Source of the DNA: an uncultured Oscillibacter sp.
GTDB taxonomy: Bacteria; Bacillota; Clostridia; Oscillospirales; Oscillospiraceae
DNA: 7,735 nucleotides
NCBI GenBank assembly: GCA_946183175.1
Contig: CAMHBH010000104.1
Location: forward strand, 1 to 7,735
Reading direction: 5' to 3'
Shown here: positions 1-5,654 of the stretch, one piece after another
How positions within the stretch are numbered: the stretch's first letter is position 1
Layout of the letters: each line of letters starts with the position of its first letter
Translations under genes and position numbers: made by a program
Notes under the pieces: generated by a model
Databases searched by the model: none
Told to the model about the DNA's origin: nothing
Seen by the model: only the letters and a program-made list of their open reading frames with translations

Positions 1-446
1 GGCGGGGCTTCCGGCGTCTCCGTGACTTCCGCCGCGAAAAGGCGTTCGGCCTCTTTGCCCGTGTCGAATGTCTCCGACGAGTAGTCCGGCGTTTCCGTGA
101 CTTCCGCCGCCCTCCCCGTGCCGGACGGACTTTCCGTCTTATTGTCCATCGCGAACAGGTACGACAGACGCGCCGGGATTTCGTATTCCTCCTCCGGCGG
201 CGCTTCCTCTATCGCCTCTTCCGGCTCGACTGCCTCCCCCGGGGCCGGAATGCCCTCGAAATCCATGTCGGCGTCTTTTACGGGCCGTATCCCTTCCGCC
301 GCCTGTTCGAGTTCCTTGTTGGCCCGGAAATCCGCCAGTATCGCGTTGAGGCTGTAGTCCTCCTCGGCCTGCTTCGGCTTACGGCCCGTTTTCGCGGCCT
401 TCTCCTGTTCGCGCCTGTGCGCCCTGCGCTTACTCTTGACTGACAT
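1..446 (-). CDS. Unidentified low-complexity protein, N-terminal part (runs off left edge)
   Basis: The reverse strand is open from an ATG at 446 to the window edge, about 148 codons, with no stop. The start overlaps the rlmB stop by one base (TGATG), and a GGGGAGG at 457-451 precedes it. Another ATG at 449 is too close to that site (1 base), so the ATG at 446 (4-base spacer) is preferred. The product begins with a strongly basic stretch (about residues 2-25, many Lys/Arg), then a short helix-like segment containing YSLNAILADF (about 31-40). An acidic, Pro/Glu-rich region follows, containing two copies of AAEVTETP(D/E) 25 residues apart. No signal peptide, membrane segment or catalytic motif is visible in this part. 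The overlap with rlmB implies co-transcription and translational coupling. I do not recognise the family and the C-terminal part is missing; a cytosolic, partly disordered protein is an inference. Confidence 0.75.
   Translation of the reverse strand, partial: MSVKSKRRAHRREQEKAAKTGRKPKQAEEDYSLNAILADFRANKELEQAAEGIRPVKDADMDFEGIPAPGEAVEPEEAIEEAPPEEEYEIPARLSYLFAMDNKTESPSGTGRAAEVTETPDYSSETFDTGKEAERLFAAEVTETPEAP
10..110. repeat. Pair of 26-bp direct repeats inside the left-edge gene
   Basis: Positions 10-35 and 85-110 are the same 26-base sequence with one C/T difference, offset by 75 bases (25 codons). On the coding (reverse) strand both read in frame as AAEVTETP followed by E or D. More copies may lie beyond the edge. 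Confidence 0.85.
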
Positions 447-1228
447 CATGCCTCCCCTTTCGACGCGCCGTCGCGCTGTCGCAATGCCTCGTAGAGGAGT
501 ACCGCGCACGCCGTCGACGCGTTCAGAGAATTGATATGCCCCTTCATGGGAATCCTGACCAGGAAATCGCACTGTTCCGCCGCCAGACGCGTCATGCCCG
601 CGCCTTCACTGCCAATCACCAGCGCCGCCGGGCCCGTCCAGTCGGTCTCGTACAGCGTCGCCGCCCCCGACGCGTCCGCGCCGTAAATCCACAGCCCCCG
701 CTTTTTCAAGTCCTTCAGCAGTGCGGGGATGTTCGGCACCCGCGCGACCGGTAAATGTGACACCGCCCCCGCCGACGCCTTCGCCACGACTGCCGTCACG
801 CCCGCGCTCCGGCGCTTCGGGATAATCACCCCGTGCGCCCCGGCGCACTCCGCGCTCCGGATAATCGCGCCCAGGTTGTGCGGGTCGGAGATTTCGTCGC
901 ATACCACAAGAAGCGGCTTTTCCCCTCGGTTCTCCGCCAACTGTAGCAAATCGGAGACCTCCGCGTACTTCGCCGCCGCCGTCAGGGCGACGACCCCCTG
1001 ATGGGCCCCCGTGACGCTCATGGCGTCGAGTTTGCGACGGTCGGCCTCCACGACCACGGCCCCCGCCTCTCTCGCGAGCGCCGCGATACGCCGTAACGGT
1101 CCGCTGTCCTCCCCGCGCAACAGCCACACCTTATCGACGGGCACCCCCGCCCGCAGGGCCTCCGTGACCGCGTTCCGGCCCTCCATCAACCCGTCCGGCG
1201 CGGACGGGACTTTCCTTCGTTCGTCCAT
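446..1228 (-). CDS. rlmB: 23S rRNA (guanosine-2251-2'-O-)-methyltransferase RlmB (TrmH/SPOUT family)
   Basis: RlmB uses S-adenosylmethionine to 2'-O-methylate G2251 in the P loop of 23S rRNA. The 260-residue product fits the family. An N-terminal substrate-binding domain starts with LMEGRNAVTEAL (about 14-25) and includes GAHQGVVAL (about 74-82). The SPOUT knot carries motif 1, DEISDPHNLGAIIRSAE (about 111-127, with conserved N118 and R124), motif 2, VIGSEGAGM (about 204-212), and motif 3, IPMKGHINSLNAS (about 226-238). The frame extends upstream to 1312, but that part covers the promoter -35 and -10. The ATG at 1228 is chosen because it lies downstream of the promoter and has GAGGG at 1238-1234 with a 5-base spacer. 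Its stop overlaps the next gene by one base. TrmH-type tRNA methyltransferases are the main alternative, but the N-terminal domain favours RlmB. Confidence 0.93.
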   Translation of the reverse strand: MDERRKVPSAPDGLMEGRNAVTEALRAGVPVDKVWLLRGEDSGPLRRIAALAREAGAVVVEADRRKLDAMSVTGAHQGVVALTAAAKYAEVSDLLQLAENRGEKPLLVVCDEISDPHNLGAIIRSAECAGAHGVIIPKRRSAGVTAVVAKASAGAVSHLPVARVPNIPALLKDLKKRGLWIYGADASGAATLYETDWTGPAALVIGSEGAGMTRLAAEQCDFLVRIPMKGHINSLNASTACAVLLYEALRQRDGASKGEA

Positions 1229-1279
1229 GCTAACCCTCACCATACCTTTTTTGTGCCGTGTCCACGGCTCTGACGCGCT

Positions 1280-1308
1280 ATTATACACTACTATACCACA
1301 TCTGGCAA
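1280..1308 (-). promoter_or_regulatory. Sigma-A-type promoter of rlmB and the following gene
   Basis: On the reverse strand, TTGCCA (-35, 1308-1303) and TATAAT (-10, 1285-1280) are exactly 17 bases apart. GTG immediately precedes the -10. Transcription would start near 1273, upstream of the rlmB ATG at 1228. Confidence 0.8.
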
Positions 1309-1359
1309 ACATAGAAAAGCGGAATTTACAGAAACTTCATGAAATCGGGAAAGCGCCGC

Positions 1360-1388
1360 TTGTCAGCGCGCCCGAATTGTGCTATACT
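1360..1388 (+). promoter_or_regulatory. Extended -10 promoter of ftsH
   Basis: TTGTCA (-35, 1360-1365) and TATACT (-10, 1383-1388) are exactly 17 bases apart, with TGC directly before the -10 (extended -10). Transcription should start near 1395, giving a 5' leader of about 30 bases. It diverges from the rlmB promoter, with about 50 bases between the two -35 boxes. I see no CtsR- or HrcA-like operator here. Confidence 0.85.
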
Positions 1389-1412
1389 CTCCCCGATTCA
1401 CCACCTTTTGGA

Positions 1413-1418
1413 AAGGAG
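1413..1418 (+). promoter_or_regulatory. Ribosome binding site fixing the ftsH start
   Basis: AAGGAG ends 7 bases before the ATG at 1426. It lies downstream of the promoter, which excludes the in-frame ATG at 1339. Confidence 0.85.
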
Positions 1419-1425
1419 ACCTCGC

Positions 1426-3756
1426 ATGGACAACCGGAACAGCCGGGGCGGAGGAGGCCCCGGAAACAATAATAACAAGAATCAGAACTACCGGAGCGTG
1501 GCCCAGCTCGTCATGATTGCGGTCGTCATTTCGGTGCTGTTCAACTACGGCACGTCCTATATGACCAACTCCTCGCGGCGGGCCTCGTCGCTGGAGGTCG
1601 AGTACAGCGACTTCCTGCGCATGGCCGAGGCCGGGGACGTGCAGTCCGTCGACTTCGATAACGAGGAAAATATCCTGCTGATTGTCCCCGTCGACGGCTA
1701 CGTGTACCAGAGCGACGAGACCGCCTACACCAAGGAGACCGACGAGGACGGCAACCCAAGTTACGCCTTTACCGGGCCCAACGGGCACGAACTGCACGCA
1801 AGTCTAAGGCTGTTCACCGTACAGGTCGAGAGCAACGACGCGACCGTCGCGTTTTTGCGGGAGTGCGGCGGGGATATCCGAATCAACGAGGACTACCAGC
1901 CGCCCATGAGCCCCGTTCTGGTATTCTTTATCAACCTTCTCCCGTTCATCGTGGTACTGCTGAGTATGTCGCTGTTCATGAACTGGATGGCGTCGCGGGG
2001 CGGCTTCGGGGGAATCGGCGGTATCGGCGGCGTGGGCAAGTCCAACGCGAAAGTCTACATGGAGCGCTCCACGGGCGTGACGTTCCGCGACGTCGCCGGA
2101 CAGGACGAGGCCAAGGAATCTGTGACCGAAATCATCGACTTCCTCCACAACCCGGGCAAGTATACCGAAATCGGCGCGAAACTCCCCAAGGGCGCCTTAC
2201 TCGTCGGGCCTCCGGGCACTGGTAAAACTTTGCTTGCGAAAGCCGTCGCGGGGGAGGCCGGCGTGCCGTTCTTCTCGATTTCCGGCTCCGACTTCGTCGA
2301 AATGTTCGTGGGCGTCGGTGCCAGCCGTGTGCGCGACCTGTTCAAAGAGGCAAGCAAAGTCGCGCCCTGTATCGTGTTCATCGACGAAATCGACACCATC
2401 GGCAAGTCGCGCGACAACCGCATGGGCGGCAACGACGAGCGCGAACAGACGTTAAACCAGCTCCTCGCGGAAATGGACGGCTTCGACCCGACGAAAGGCG
2501 TAATCTTACTCGCCGCCACGAACAGGCCGGAAGTCCTCGACCAAGCCTTACTGCGTCCGGGGCGCTTTGACCGCCGGATTACCATCGACCGTCCGAACCT
2601 CGCCGGGCGTATCGCGACACTGGAAGTCCACACGCGCAACATCAAACTCGCGGAGGACGTGGACTTGAAAAAAGTCGCGCTTGCGACTGCCGGGACAGTC
2701 GGCGCGGATTTGGCGAACCTCGTCAACGAGGCCGCGCTGCGGGCCGTCCGGAAAGGCCGGAAACTTGTCACGCAGGAGGACTTGTTAGCCGCCTTTGAGC
2801 TCGTTATCGCCGGAACCGAAAAGAAGGGTAGCGTACTGACCGAGTTTGAAAAGAAACTCGTGGCCTACCACGAAGTCGGGCACGCGATGGTCGCGTACCG
2901 TCAGAAGAATACGGAACCCGTGCAGAAAATCACGATTGTTCCGCACACGCAGGGCAGTTTGGGCTATACGCTCCTCATGCCCGAGGAGGACAAGACGGAG
3001 TTACGCACCCGCGAGGAACTTATGGCGAAAATCACGGTGTCAATGGGGGGCCGCGCGGCGGAGGAAGTCGTCATGAACACCATGACGAACGGGGCGTCGC
3101 AGGACATCCAGGAGGCGACGAACGTCGCGCGGAATATGGTTGCCATGTTCGGCATGAGCGAGGAATTTGGCATGATGGCGCTGGCGTCGCGGCGGACGCA
3201 GTACCTTGACGGCGGCTACGGCATGGACTGCGCGCAGGATACCGCCGCGCGTATGGACGAGGCCGTCAAGCAGATTCTGGACAAGTGCTACCGTACCGCC
3301 GTCGAGACCATCCGCGAGAACCGCGACGACATGGACAAAGTCGTAACCTATCTGCTGGAAAAGGAGACGATTACCGGCGCGGAAATGGTGGCGATTATCG
3401 AGGGCCGCGACCCGGCGCTCGTAGAGAATCCGTATGCCTCCACGAAACAGGACGGTTTCCGCCCGTCGCAGCCGGAGGAAATCGAGGCCCCCGCGCGGAA
3501 AGTCCACATGATTTCCGAGAAGGTCGAGGCCCCCGCCGATACGACGGAATCCGAGGCCCCCGCCGAGGTGCCGGATACCGGAAGCGTCACGCCGGACACT
3601 ACGGAAAGCGTTCCGGAAACGCCGGAAGCTACGGGAGTACCGGACGCCGGAAGCGTTCTGGAGACGCCGGACACTACGGGAGTACCGGACGCCGGAAGCG
3701 TTCCGGAGACGCCGGAAGTCGCCGACGCCGTAGACCTCCGCAAGCACGACGAATAA
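1426..3756 (+). CDS. ftsH: ATP-dependent zinc metalloprotease FtsH with repeat-bearing C-terminal tail
   Basis: FtsH is a hexameric membrane AAA+ protease that extracts and degrades misfolded membrane proteins and selected soluble regulators. The 776-residue product has a Gly/Asn-rich cytoplasmic start, a first membrane segment (about 25-41), an extracytoplasmic domain, a second membrane segment (about 163-184) and a Gly-rich linker. The AAA domain follows: Walker A GPPGTGKT (261-268), pore motif MFVGVGA, Walker B CIVFIDEID (315-323) and the second region of homology from TNRP (365) to GRFDR (379-383). The peptidase has HEVGH (482-486; zinc ligands H482 and H486, catalytic E483) and the likely third ligand D560 in GASQDIQEAT. 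All key residues are present. The core ends near residue 665. A further ~110 residues rich in Pro, Glu, Thr and Asp, ending in 15-residue repeats, exceed the usual bacterial length of about 610-650. The ATG at 1426 is chosen because the in-frame ATG at 1339 lies upstream of the promoter. It appears monocistronic. Confidence 0.97.
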   Translation: MDNRNSRGGGGPGNNNNKNQNYRSVAQLVMIAVVISVLFNYGTSYMTNSSRRASSLEVEYSDFLRMAEAGDVQSVDFDNEENILLIVPVDGYVYQSDETAYTKETDEDGNPSYAFTGPNGHELHASLRLFTVQVESNDATVAFLRECGGDIRINEDYQPPMSPVLVFFINLLPFIVVLLSMSLFMNWMASRGGFGGIGGIGGVGKSNAKVYMERSTGVTFRDVAGQDEAKESVTEIIDFLHNPGKYTEIGAKLPKGALLVGPPGTGKTLLAKAVAGEAGVPFFSISGSDFVEMFVGVGASRVRDLFKEASKVAPCIVFIDEIDTIGKSRDNRMGGNDEREQTLNQLLAEMDGFDPTKGVILLAATNRPEVLDQALLRPGRFDRRITIDRPNLAGRIATLEVHTRNIKLAEDVDLKKVALATAGTVGADLANLVNEAALRAVRKGRKLVTQEDLLAAFELVIAGTEKKGSVLTEFEKKLVAYHEVGHAMVAYRQKNTEPVQKITIVPHTQGSLGYTLLMPEEDKTELRTREELMAKITVSMGGRAAEEVVMNTMTNGASQDIQEATNVARNMVAMFGMSEEFGMMALASRRTQYLDGGYGMDCAQDTAARMDEAVKQILDKCYRTAVETIRENRDDMDKVVTYLLEKETITGAEMVAIIEGRDPALVENPYASTKQDGFRPSQPEEIEAPARKVHMISEKVEAPADTTESEAPAEVPDTGSVTPDTTESVPETPEATGVPDAGSVLETPDTTGVPDAGSVPETPEVADAVDLRKHDE
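3604..3738 (+). repeat. 45-bp (15-residue) tandem repeats in the ftsH tail
   Basis: Units at 3604-3648, 3649-3693 and 3694-3738 have a period of exactly 45 bases; the third diverges after about 27 bases. The protein consensus is (G/E)SVPETP(E/D)xTGVPDA. A degenerate partial unit precedes them (about 3570-3603). Each unit contains CCGGA-type inverted motifs, for example CCGGAAGCGTTC(C/T)GG. The frame is kept throughout. Confidence 0.9.
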
Positions 3757-3769
3757 TGCCCCTCCGGGC

Positions 3770-3797
3770 CCTCCCCCGTTGACGCGGGGGAGGCTTT
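3770..3797 (+). terminator. Probable intrinsic terminator of ftsH
   Basis: CCTCCCCCG (3770-3778) pairs perfectly with CGGGGGAGG (3785-3793) around a 6-base loop, followed by CTTTGTT. The stem is strong but the U-tract is short. It sits 14 bases after the ftsH stop, and the next gene has its own promoter. Confidence 0.65.
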
Positions 3798-3800
3798 GTT

Positions 3801-3842
3801 CCTCCCTCGCCGTGCGGGAGGTGTCACAAAGCGCAAGAGGGG
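3801..3842. repeat. Possible degenerate REP-like hairpin element
   Basis: CCTCCC (3801-3806) can pair with GGGAGG (3816-3821), followed by TGTCACAAAGCGC and AGGGG. The layout GGGAGGTGTCAC ... AGGGG resembles short intergenic palindromes that I recall from gut clostridial genomes; that resemblance is from memory and unverified. The rest of the gap up to the promoter at 3925 holds only a GGGGCAA/TTGCCCC inverted repeat (3839-3845 and 3879-3885) and a small TGCCG/CGGCA hairpin near 3893-3908. Confidence 0.35.
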
Positions 3843-3924
3843 CAAATTACGCGCTCATACAGTTGCGAAGTTGGAAAATTGCCCCAATTCTGCCGTAAAA
3901 GCGGCAAATTCCCGGAATCTGTGC

Positions 3925-3953
3925 TTGCAAGCCCCGGCGTACTGTGCTACAAT
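3925..3953 (+). promoter_or_regulatory. Extended -10 promoter of the phospholipase C-like gene
   Basis: TTGCAA (3925-3930) and TACAAT (3948-3953) are exactly 17 bases apart, with TGC before the -10. Transcription should start near 3960, which excludes the upstream in-frame ATG at 3879 as the start. Confidence 0.8.
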
Positions 3954-3974
3954 GTCGCGCAGTCTGTCAGAATC

Positions 3975-3978
3975 GAGG
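3975..3978 (+). promoter_or_regulatory. Ribosome binding site supporting a GTG start
   Basis: GAGG lies 8 bases before the GTG at 3987 and just downstream of the predicted transcription start. It is the only in-frame start with such a site after the promoter. Confidence 0.6.
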
Positions 3979-3986
3979 TACTTGCA

Positions 3987-4592
3987 GTGCAGAAAAGAAG
4001 TCACTTACTCCTGGCCCGCTCCCTGCTCTCCCGCGAACACGGCTTCCCGGCCCGCCGCTATGAGCTGGCGTTCCTGTTCGGCTCCTTCCAGCCCGATTGC
4101 AACCCCTTCAGCTATCTGAAAGGCTCCCTTCACAGCAAGCCCTTCGGCGGGCATACATACGGCAATTCCCGCGCCTACATCCGCCGCCGTATCCGCCGCC
4201 TGCAACGCCGTACACACTGGAACCTCTGGAACTACTACACCATGGGCAAATTGACGCACTACGTCGCCGACGCCTTCACATGGCCCCATAACCCGCACTT
4301 CCCGGGCGTCGGCTGGGAACACCACGTCTACGAAACCGCGCTACGCCTCGCGCTGTCGGCGCGGCTGTCGGACGCCCCCCGCCGCGCCCTACTCCCGGAA
4401 GTGTCCGCCGCGCTCCCGGAGGAGTTGGAGACGCTTCACGCGCAGTATCTCGCCGAGGCGGCCCCCGGCGTCGACGTGGACATCGACTATATTCTCAAGG
4501 CCTCCGACATGCTCTTTGCGGGCTGTCGTCCCGCCAGCCGTACGCTCCCCCTCCCCGCGCTCCGCCGGGAAAAGACTGGCAGTCTTGCCTAA
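3987..4592 (+). CDS. Zinc-dependent phospholipase C-like protein, no signal peptide
   Basis: With the GTG at 3987 the product has 201 residues. It resembles the zinc-dependent phospholipase C / S1-P1 nuclease fold, an all-helical enzyme with His/Asp/Glu-bound zinc. Visible motifs are FLFGSFQPDCNP (29-40), LHSKPFGGHTY (48-58), GKLTHYVADAF (87-97, with the typical H91-x3-D95 pair), WPHN (99-102) and EHHVYE (111-116). The cluster of His, Asp and Glu could supply the metal ligands. Family enzymes with proven activity are usually secreted, but this protein starts MQKRSHLLLARSLL and has no clear signal peptide, so its substrate and location are unknown. It is Arg-rich at 62-75. The gene stands alone with its own promoter and probably a weak terminator. 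Family assignment is moderately sure; phospholipase activity is not shown. Confidence 0.8.
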   Translation: MQKRSHLLLARSLLSREHGFPARRYELAFLFGSFQPDCNPFSYLKGSLHSKPFGGHTYGNSRAYIRRRIRRLQRRTHWNLWNYYTMGKLTHYVADAFTWPHNPHFPGVGWEHHVYETALRLALSARLSDAPRRALLPEVSAALPEELETLHAQYLAEAAPGVDVDIDYILKASDMLFAGCRPASRTLPLPALRREKTGSLA

Positions 4593-4621
4593 AATTTTCT
4601 GAAATTCCGGCCTGTTTTTGT

Positions 4622-4643
4622 GCGGATTGCCGCTTTTTGTTTT
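4622..4643 (+). terminator. Weak candidate terminator after the phospholipase C-like gene
   Basis: GCGG (4622-4625) pairs with CCGC (4630-4633) around a 4-base loop and is followed by TTTTTGTTTT. The U-tract is good, but a 4-bp stem is short for a terminator. Confidence 0.35.
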
Positions 4644-4653
4644 CCCTCTAAAG

Positions 4654-4662
4654 TGATATGCT
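4654..4662 (+). promoter_or_regulatory. Candidate extended -10 promoter of tyrA
   Basis: TGATATGCT is an extended -10 (TGN plus TATGCT). No good -35 is seen 16-18 bases upstream, only a T-run. If used, transcription starts near 4669 and gives tyrA a leader of about 128 bases. Confidence 0.45.
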
Positions 4663-4710
4663 TTATGCGTTCTAAATATCAGAAAGTTTCCGCTGTGAAA
4701 GCCGGAGAAC

Positions 4711-4775
4711 GCCGCGGGGTATCCGCGGAGAAAAGGCGTAGTTCAGCCCCGCGGCCCGTCCGGCTGCGGGGCTTT
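4711..4775 (+). promoter_or_regulatory. Structured tyrA leader, probable attenuator with competing hairpins
   Basis: Hairpin A pairs CCGCGG (4712-4717) with CCGCGG (4723-4728). Hairpin B pairs AGCCCCGCGGCC (4745-4756) with GGCTGCGGGGCT (4762-4773): 12 pairs with one G-U, a 5-base loop, then TTT. A third pairing, GCCGCGGGG (4711-4719) with CCCCGCGGC (4747-4755), is perfect over 9 bases and excludes both A and B. This is the logic of a terminator/antiterminator switch. The U-tract after B is short (CTTTC), like that of the ftsH terminator (CTTTG). B ends 8 bases before the tyrA AGGAGG, so an effect on translation is also possible. The sensor is not identified. Confidence 0.5.
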
Positions 4776-4796
4776 CGCGACAGGAGGAAAGCAAGC

Positions 4797-5633
4797 ATGA
4801 CAATCGGTATTGTAGGGCTGGGCCTAATCGGCGGTTCCATGGCAAAGAGCGCGAAAGACCGTACCGGGCACACCGTCTACGGCGTCGACGCCGAGGCGGA
4901 AGTCATGACCATGGCGCGCATGAGCGGGGCCATTGACGGCGCGCTCAACGAACACAATCTGCCGTGGTGCGACCTGATTCTGCTGGCAATCCGGCCCAAG
5001 GACGCCGTGCAGTGGGTGGAGAGCCACGACCGCATGATTTCCTCGAAAACCATCGTGGTGGACCTGTGCGGCGTCAAGCGGAACGTCTGCGCGCAAATCG
5101 CGCCCATCGCGCGGCGGCGGGGCTTCACGTACATCGGCGGACACCCTATGGCCGGACGCGAGCGGAGCGGCTTTACTGCCTCCTCGGAAGATTTGTTCGT
5201 CGACTCGTACATGATTCTCACGCCCGACGAGCGCACGGACGCCTCCCACCTCGAAACCCTCAAAAACTTCTTTACCGACCTCGGATTCGCCGGACTGAGC
5301 TTCACGACCCCCGACGAACACGACCGCATTATTTCGTATACCTCGCAACTGGCCCATGTGGTGTCGAGTTCCTACGTCAAACTGCCGGAGGCGCGGAAAC
5401 GCCGGGGCTTTTCCGCCGGGAGTTTCCGCGACATGACCCGCGTCGCGCGCCTCGACGAGCATATGTGGACGGAACTTTTCCTCGAAAACGCCGACTACCT
5501 TGCCCCGGAAATCGACGCCCTCATAGAGCAGTTACAGGCGTATTCCAAAGCCATCCAGGAAAAGGACGCCGAAACCCTCTGCGCGCTCCTCAAAGAAGGC
5601 CGGGAGAAGAAAGCGGAAGTAGGCGGGAACTGA
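4797..5633 (+). CDS. tyrA: Prephenate dehydrogenase TyrA (monofunctional, no ACT domain)
   Basis: TyrA oxidatively decarboxylates prephenate to 4-hydroxyphenylpyruvate with NAD(P)+, the committed step to tyrosine. The 278-residue product starts with a Rossmann motif, GLGLIGGS (7-14). The active-site segment GGHPMAGRERSGF follows (catalytic-type H116). The helical dimer domain has SQLAHVVSSSY (H187), FRDMTRVA (210-217) and an MWTELFLEN motif. It is near the minimum family length: neither a chorismate mutase domain nor a C-terminal ACT domain is present, so tyrosine feedback through ACT is not expected. The frame extends upstream to a GTG at 4620, but the ATG at 4797 follows AGGAGG (4782-4787) with a 9-base spacer and begins directly with the Rossmann strand. 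It is followed 21 bases later by aroE-aroK, probably in the same operon. Arogenate as substrate cannot be excluded. Confidence 0.93.
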   Translation: MTIGIVGLGLIGGSMAKSAKDRTGHTVYGVDAEAEVMTMARMSGAIDGALNEHNLPWCDLILLAIRPKDAVQWVESHDRMISSKTIVVDLCGVKRNVCAQIAPIARRRGFTYIGGHPMAGRERSGFTASSEDLFVDSYMILTPDERTDASHLETLKNFFTDLGFAGLSFTTPDEHDRIISYTSQLAHVVSSSYVKLPEARKRRGFSAGSFRDMTRVARLDEHMWTELFLENADYLAPEIDALIEQLQAYSKAIQEKDAETLCALLKEGREKKAEVGGN

Positions 5634-5654
5634 TTCCCGCGCGGAAGGGGAAGT

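Noticed and set aside
606..1127. Long Gly/Arg-rich reverse-strand ORF inside rlmB.
   Set aside because: It is an out-of-frame shadow typical of GC-rich DNA; rlmB has all family motifs in its own frame.
1339..1425. N-terminal extension of FtsH from the in-frame ATG at 1339.
   Set aside because: It spans the -35 and -10 of the ftsH promoter, and a good ribosome binding site precedes the ATG at 1426.
3604..3738. CRISPR-like or regulatory iterons at the 45-bp repeats.
   Set aside because: The repeats are contiguous, in frame and code for a regular 15-residue peptide unit; there are no spacers.
4658..4675. Mini-ORF MLYAF (Met-Leu-Tyr-Ala-Phe) as a Tyr/Phe leader peptide for tyrA attenuation.
   Set aside because: It has no real ribosome binding site, and the best promoter (-10 at 4657-4662) would start transcription downstream of its ATG.
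4669..4796. T-box riboswitch before tyrA.
   Set aside because: The segment GGGGTATCCGCGG only loosely resembles the T-box core; the required TGG bulge sequence is absent and the leader is too short for a stem I with specifier loop.
4620..4796. 59-residue N-terminal extension of TyrA from a GTG at 4620.
   Set aside because: It covers the leader hairpins and candidate promoter, lacks a ribosome binding site, and the Rossmann strand begins right at the ATG at 4797.
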